A DNA stretch of 64,000 nt, taken from the NCBI RefSeq assembly GCF_002025705.1, contig NZ_CP018846.1, positions 5,881,501-5,945,500 of the forward strand, read 5' to 3'. Numbering within the stretch: position 1 is the first letter of the stretch; each line of letters opens with the position of its first letter. This stretch comes from Pseudomonas putida (GTDB taxonomy: Bacteria > Pseudomonadota > Gammaproteobacteria > Pseudomonadales > Pseudomonadaceae). A model generated the notes under the pieces. It was not told where the DNA came from, made no database searches, and saw only the letters and a list, made by a program, of their open reading frames with translations. Shown in pieces: positions 59,641 to 64,000 of the stretch. A program made the position numbers and the translations under genes.

Positions 59641-61497
59641 ATGCACCTCTGCTCCATCGACCAGGCCGTCGAGCAGGTTCTCGCCCGGCTGCCAGCACAT
59701 ATCCATATGGGCTTGCCGCTGGGCCTGGGCAAGCCCAACGCCTTCGTCAATGCGCTTTACGCCCGGGTCCGCGAGCTGCCAGAGCGAAGGTTGACGATCT
59801 ACACCGCGCTGACGCTTGGCCGCCCACCCCTGGGCGACGGCCTGCAACGGCGTTTCCTCGAGCCCTTCGTCGAGCGCGTGTTCGCCGACTACGAAGAGCT
59901 CAGCTACCTTGCCGACCTGCGCAACGACAACCTGCCGCCGAACATCCGCGTCGAACAGTTCTTCATGCAACCCGGCAGCCTGCTGCACAGCGAAACCGCG
60001 CAGCAGGACTACATCAGCAGCAACTACAGCCACGCCGCACGTGACATCAATGCCAAGGGCCTGAACCTGGTCGCCCAGCTGGTCGCTGCCACGCCGGAAA
60101 AGCCCGTCCACCTAAGCCTGGCCTGCAACCCCGACATCACCCTCGACCTGCAACCGATGATCGCCAAGCGGCGTGCAGCAGGTGAAACCATCCTCATGCT
60201 CGGCCAGGTTCATACCGAACTGCCCTACATGCCGGGCGATGCGGAGCTGCCGATCGATGCGTTCGACATTTTGATCGACGAAGCGGAGCAGCGCCGGCTG
60301 TTTTCTACCCCGAACATGCCGGTCACCACCCAGGATCACTGCATCGGTTTGCACGCAAGCTCGCTGGTACGTGATGGCGGCACCTTGCAGATCGGCATTG
60401 GCGCCATGGGGGATGCGCTGGCGGCAGCGTTGTTGGCGCGCCAGGGTGACAATGAGGGTTACCGTACGTTGCTCGACGAGCTGGACGTTGGCCCTTGGCA
60501 GGCGCTGATCGAGCGGGAGGGGGGCCTTGAGCCTTTCGCCCAAGGCCTTTATGGCTGCAGCGAGATGTTCGTCAACGGCCTGCTGGCGCTATCCGAGGCC
60601 GGCGTGGTGCGGCGCCCGGCGGACGAGCAGGGCGTGCTGGTGCATGGCGGGTTCTTCCTGGGCCCGCGGGCGTTCTACCAACGCTTGCGCGAGATGCCGC
60701 TGGAGCAACGCGCACGTTTCGCCATGACCCGCATCAGCTTCATCAACGAGCTGTACGGGCAGGAAGAACTCAAGCGCCGGCAGCGCCGCGATGCGCGCTT
60801 CGTCAACACGGTGTTCGGCATGACCCTGCTGGGTGCCGGTGTAGCCGACCAGCTGGAAGACGGTCGGGTGCTCAGCGGGGTGGGCGGGCAGTACAACTTC
60901 GTGGCCCAGGGCCATGCGTTGGAGGGCGGGCGCTCGATCCTGCTGTTGCGCAGCTGGCGCGAGTCGGGTGGTGAGGTGACCTCCAACCTGTTCTGGCGCT
61001 ATGGCCACTGCACCATCCCTCGGCACCTGCGCGATATCGTGGTGACCGAGTATGGCATCGCCGACCTGCGTGGGCAGACCGACAGCGAAGTGATTGCGCG
61101 GTTGCTGGCCATCAGCGATTCAAGGTTCCAGGGCGAGTTGACCGAGCAGGCGAAGGATGCAGGCAAACTGGCCCGGGACTTTCAGCTGGATGCGCGGTTC
61201 ACAGGCAACACGCCGCAGCGCCTGGAGGCCATCAAGGCCCGGCATGCGCGGTTATTCCCGGAGTATCCGCTGGGCACGGACTTCACGGCTGAGGAACGGG
61301 ACTTGTTGCGCGCGCTGAACTGGTTGAAGAGCAAGTTCAAGCTGAGCGAAATGCTGGAGCTGGGCAAGGCGGCACTGGAGGCGCCGGGGCCGGAGGGGTA
61401 TGAGGCGCACTTGGCGCGGATGCAGCTGGATCAGCCGCAGGGGCTTAAGGAAGAGCTTTACCAGCGCTTGTTGCTGGCGGGGTTGGCGGCGTCCTGA
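59641..61497 (+). CDS. Acetyl-CoA hydrolase/transferase-family protein
   Basis: 618 residues from ATG 59641, which has AGGAGG five bases upstream. Two-half CoA-transferase fold typical of the Cat1/AcH group: N-terminal HIHMGLPLGLGKPN, C-terminal GVGGQYNFVAQGHALEGGRSILLLRS, and the conserved TEYGIADLRGQTDSEV. It probably moves CoA between acetyl-CoA and a partner acid, or hydrolyses acetyl-CoA. The partner is not shown. It is a stand-alone gene between REP elements. Confidence 0.85.
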   Translation: MHLCSIDQAVEQVLARLPAHIHMGLPLGLGKPNAFVNALYARVRELPERRLTIYTALTLGRPPLGDGLQRRFLEPFVERVFADYEELSYLADLRNDNLPPNIRVEQFFMQPGSLLHSETAQQDYISSNYSHAARDINAKGLNLVAQLVAATPEKPVHLSLACNPDITLDLQPMIAKRRAAGETILMLGQVHTELPYMPGDAELPIDAFDILIDEAEQRRLFSTPNMPVTTQDHCIGLHASSLVRDGGTLQIGIGAMGDALAAALLARQGDNEGYRTLLDELDVGPWQALIEREGGLEPFAQGLYGCSEMFVNGLLALSEAGVVRRPADEQGVLVHGGFFLGPRAFYQRLREMPLEQRARFAMTRISFINELYGQEELKRRQRRDARFVNTVFGMTLLGAGVADQLEDGRVLSGVGGQYNFVAQGHALEGGRSILLLRSWRESGGEVTSNLFWRYGHCTIPRHLRDIVVTEYGIADLRGQTDSEVIARLLAISDSRFQGELTEQAKDAGKLARDFQLDARFTGNTPQRLEAIKARHARLFPEYPLGTDFTAEERDLLRALNWLKSKFKLSEMLELGKAALEAPGPEGYEAHLARMQLDQPQGLKEELYQRLLLAGLAAS

Positions 61498-61504
61498 TGA
61501 ATTG

Positions 61505-61611
61505 CCGGGGCTGCTTCGCAGCCCATCGCGACACAAGGCCGCTCCTACAAGAGTTATGCGTTTTCATGTAGGAGCGGCCTTGTGTCGCGATGGGCCGCAA
61601 AGCGGCCCCAG
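61505..61611. repeat. REP pair between hydrolase gene and xpt
   Basis: GGGGCTGCTTCGCAGCCCAT on the left and GGAGCGGCCTTGTGTCGCGA towards GCGGCCCC on the right, in the convergent gap. Confidence 0.88.
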
Positions 61612-61617
61612 GGGCAA

Positions 61618-62190
61618 TCACTCGATGAAGCTGACCACACCACCTTCCAGCGACTTCACCCGGGCCAGCGATTCAACGCGGTAGCCCTGGCTGTCCAGCT
61701 CGGCACGGCCGCCCTGGAACGACTTCTCGATGACGATGCCCAGGCCGGCAACAGTGGCACCGGCCTGCTTGATGATCGAGATCAGTGCCTGCGACGCCTT
61801 GCCGTTGGCCAGGAAGTCGTCGATCACCAGCACGCGGTCGCTGCTGTTGAGGTGACGCGGCGAGATGGCCACGGTGTTCTCGGTCTGCTTGGTGAAGGAG
61901 TACACCGAGGCAGTCAGCAGGTTCTCGGTCAGGGTCAGCGACTGGTGCTTGCGTGCGAAGATCACCGGTACGCCCAGCTTCAGGCCGGTCATCACCGCCG
62001 GGGCGATGCCCGATGCTTCGATGGTGACGATCTTGGTCACGCCGGCATCGGCGAACAGGCGGGCGAACTCGTCACCGATCAGCTGCATCAGCGCCGGGTC
62101 GATCTGGTGGTTGAGAAACGCGTCGACTTTGAGAACCTGATCGGAAAGCACGATGCCTTCTTCGCGAATCTTCTGATGCAGTGCTTCCAC
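61618..62190 (-). CDS. xpt: Xanthine phosphoribosyltransferase
   Basis: Salvages xanthine to XMP, 190 residues of the type I phosphoribosyltransferase fold. PRPP loop [17 protein letters not shown] near residue 120, N-terminal [29 protein letters not shown]. No purine riboswitch is evident in the 64-base gap to rep. It lies just downstream of the Rep helicase gene on the same strand. Confidence 0.95.
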
Positions 62191-62254
62191 TGTGTATTCC
62201 TCGATGTAACAAAGGTGGCCGCTAAAAGCGGCAGAGTTAAAGAGTAATGGTTGA

Positions 62255-64000
62255 TCAGCGTTTGAGCATTGCCCGGATATCGGCCAGGGCGTTGTTGCCG
62301 CGTGCGGCCTTCACCTCGACCGGTGCATCGTCCAGGCCTTCCCAGGCCAGGTCGTCGGGCGGTAGTTCGTCGAGGAACCGGCTTGGCGTGCAGTCGATGA
62401 TCTCACCGTACTGCTTGCGCTTGGCGGCGAAGGTGAAAGCCAGGGTCTGGCGCGCGCGGGTGATGCCCACGTAGGCCAGGCGGCGTTCCTCTTCGATGGT
62501 GTCGGCCTCGATGCTGGAGCGGTGGGGGAGGATTTCCTCCTCCATGCCCATGATGAACACGTAAGGGAATTCCAGGCCCTTGGAGGCGTGCAGGGTCATC
62601 ATCTGCACACCTTCGGCGTTTTCTTCCTCTTCCTGCTGGCGCTCGAGCATGTCGCGTAGCACCAGCTTGCCGATGGCGTCCTCGATGGTCATGTCACCCT
62701 CTTCGTCCTTCTCGAGGGTGTTCTTCAGCGCTTCGACCAGGAACCAGACGTTGCTGATGCGGAACTCCGCCGCCTTGTCGCTGGCGGTCTGCTGGCGGAT
62801 CCAGTTCTCGTAGTCAATGTCGCGGATCATCTCGTGCAGCGCGGCAATCGGGTCTTCCAGGGCAACCTTGTGGCGCACCCCGTCGAGCCAGTGCTTGAAG
62901 CGCTGCAAGCGCTCGGTGTAGCGGGCGTCCAGGTGCTCGCCCAGGCCCAGCTCCTCGCTGGCGGCGTACATCGAGATGCCGCGCTCGGTGGAATAGTTGC
63001 CGAGCTTTTCCAGGGTGGTCGAGCCGATTTCCCGGCGCGGCACGTTGATCACCCGCAGGTAGGCGTTGTCATCATCCGGGTTCACCAGCAGGCGCAGGTA
63101 GGCCATGAGGTCCTTGACCTCCTGGCGGCCGAAGAAGCTGTTGCCGCCCGACAGGCGATACGGCACCTGGTGGTGCTGCAGCTTCAGTTCGATCAACTTG
63201 GCCTGGTAGTTGCCGCGGTAGAGGATGGCGAAGTCGCTGTACGGGCGGTTGGTGCGCAGGTGCAGGGTGAGGATTTCCATGGCCACGCGTTCGGCCTCGG
63301 CTTCCTCGTTCTTGCAGCGGATCACGCGGATCTCGTCGCCCACGCCCATCTCGCTCCACAGCTGCTTTTCGAAAGCGTGCGGGTTGTTGGCGATCAGCAC
63401 GTTGGCGCAGCGCAGGATGCGGCTGGTGGAGCGGTAGTTCTGTTCGAGCATGACGATCTTCAGGGAGGGGTAGTCCTCCTTGAGCAGCATCAGGTTCTCG
63501 GGGCGCGCGCCTCGCCAGGCATAGATCGACTGGTCGTCATCGCCCACCACGGTGAACTGGTTGCGCATGCCGATCAGCATCTTCACCAGCAGGTACTGGC
63601 TGGCGTTGGTGTCCTGGTATTCGTCCACCAGCAGGTAGCGCACGCGGTTCTGCCAGCGTTCGAGCACGTCGGGGTGCTCCTGGAACAGCTTGACCGGCAG
63701 CAGGATGAGGTCGTCGAAGTCTACTGCGTTGAACGCCTTGAGCGTGCGCTGGTAGTGGGTGTAGACGATGGCGGCGGTCTGTTCGCGCGGGTTGCGCGCC
63801 TTTTCCAGGGCTTCAGCGGGCAGGATCAGGTCGTTTTTCCAGGCACCGATCATGTTCTTGATCTCGTCGATGCCGTCGTCGCCGGAGTATTCCTTCTGCA
63901 TGATGTCCGACAGCAGCGCCTTGATATCGGATTCATCGAAGATCGAGAAGCCCGGCTTGTAGCCCAGGCGCTCGTGCTCCTTGCGGATGATGTTCAGGCC
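62255..64000 (-). CDS. rep: ATP-dependent DNA helicase Rep, 5' end outside window
   Basis: 3'-to-5' SF1 helicase that helps replication forks through protein barriers. The frame is open to the window edge, so about 581 residues are visible and the N-terminus with Walker A is missing. Motif II LLVDEYQDTN, motif III VVGDDDQSIYAWRGA, motif V MTLHASKGLEFPYVFI, and motif VI YVGITRARQTLAF are present, with EEEILPHRSS after motif V. Family length is about 670 residues. Rep and UvrD are closely alike; MQKEYSGDDGIDEI and the order of neighbours favour Rep. Confidence 0.92.
   Translation of the reverse strand, partial: GLNIIRKEHERLGYKPGFSIFDESDIKALLSDIMQKEYSGDDGIDEIKNMIGAWKNDLILPAEALEKARNPREQTAAIVYTHYQRTLKAFNAVDFDDLILLPVKLFQEHPDVLERWQNRVRYLLVDEYQDTNASQYLLVKMLIGMRNQFTVVGDDDQSIYAWRGARPENLMLLKEDYPSLKIVMLEQNYRSTSRILRCANVLIANNPHAFEKQLWSEMGVGDEIRVIRCKNEEAEAERVAMEILTLHLRTNRPYSDFAILYRGNYQAKLIELKLQHHQVPYRLSGGNSFFGRQEVKDLMAYLRLLVNPDDDNAYLRVINVPRREIGSTTLEKLGNYSTERGISMYAASEELGLGEHLDARYTERLQRFKHWLDGVRHKVALEDPIAALHEMIRDIDYENWIRQQTASDKAAEFRISNVWFLVEALKNTLEKDEEGDMTIEDAIGKLVLRDMLERQQEEEENAEGVQMMTLHASKGLEFPYVFIMGMEEEILPHRSSIEADTIEEERRLAYVGITRARQTLAFTFAAKRKQYGEIIDCTPSRFLDELPPDDLAWEGLDDAPVEVKAARGNNALADIRAMLKR

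Noticed and set aside
4635..61611. CRISPR-like arrays from the many repeats
   Set aside because: Repeats are palindromic REP pairs with variable spacing, not regular direct repeats with spacers, and no cas genes are present.
62191..62254. Purine riboswitch before xpt
   Set aside because: The 64-base spacer is too short and shows no conserved riboswitch core; the family is not expected in this group.

Overview
The window is a stretch of ordinary, dense, high-GC gammaproteobacterial chromosome. Gene content, protein sequences and the many copies of a roughly 35-bp REP palindrome point to the Pseudomonas putida group. This is recognition from memory, not a database search.

Layout, left to right. 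(1) 1-11313 is phosphate acquisition and sensing: pstC (5' end outside the window), pstA, pstB, phoU, an orphan receiver protein, a secreted M23 peptidase, a CorC/HlyC-type membrane protein, then phoR and phoB on the minus strand with a candidate Pho box. (2) 11489-15873 holds a small periplasmic repeat protein, ubiA-ubiC, rubredoxin and its reductase, HU protein and an SCP2-like protein. (3) 16001-22708 is a minus-strand block: YbaK-HDOD protein, recG, oxyR, tonB, exbD, exbB. (4) 22900-27541 has an atypical SDR, a lipoprotein, ridA, spoT and rpoZ. (5) 27802-34025 is an accessory block between rpoZ and gmk: LysR regulator, glutamine-synthetase-like gamma-glutamylpolyamine synthetase, class I glutamine amidotransferase, APC transporter, then a complete 1,250-bp IS3-family element inserted inside a REP sequence. 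(6) 34068-43240 is housekeeping: gmk, yicC, rph, crc, pyrE, argB, algC, dut, coaBC, radC. (7) 43485-53095 contains a peptide-binding protein, rpmB-rpmG, an I78-like protein, a cupin protein, an aldehyde dehydrogenase, an MFS transporter, a PLD-family lipoprotein, a MocR regulator and a DUF1127 protein. (8) 53238-64000 has a PuuB-like oxidase, a YkgJ-like protein, D-alanine catabolism (dadR-like, dadA, dadX), an XRE-cupin regulator, cytochrome c5, an acetyl-CoA hydrolase/transferase, xpt and rep (5' end outside the window).

A theme is polyamine and amine catabolism spread over several loci: gamma-glutamyl ligase, amidotransferase and transporter near 28.7-32.7 kb, aldehyde dehydrogenase with cupin near 46.5-48.4 kb, and a PuuB-like oxidase with a PuuR-like regulator near 53-59 kb. 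Crc, the catabolite repression protein, is also encoded here, and two leaders carry A-rich motifs resembling Hfq/Crc targets.

I did not find an obviously new defence, mobile or biosynthetic system. The most notable items are the IS3 copy (3-bp target duplication, clean slippery frameshift site) that splits a REP, a 167-bp palindrome after radC, a 46-bp-arm perfect REP palindrome, the enlarged Pst permeases, and an uncharacterised receiver-PilZ-like protein beside phoU.
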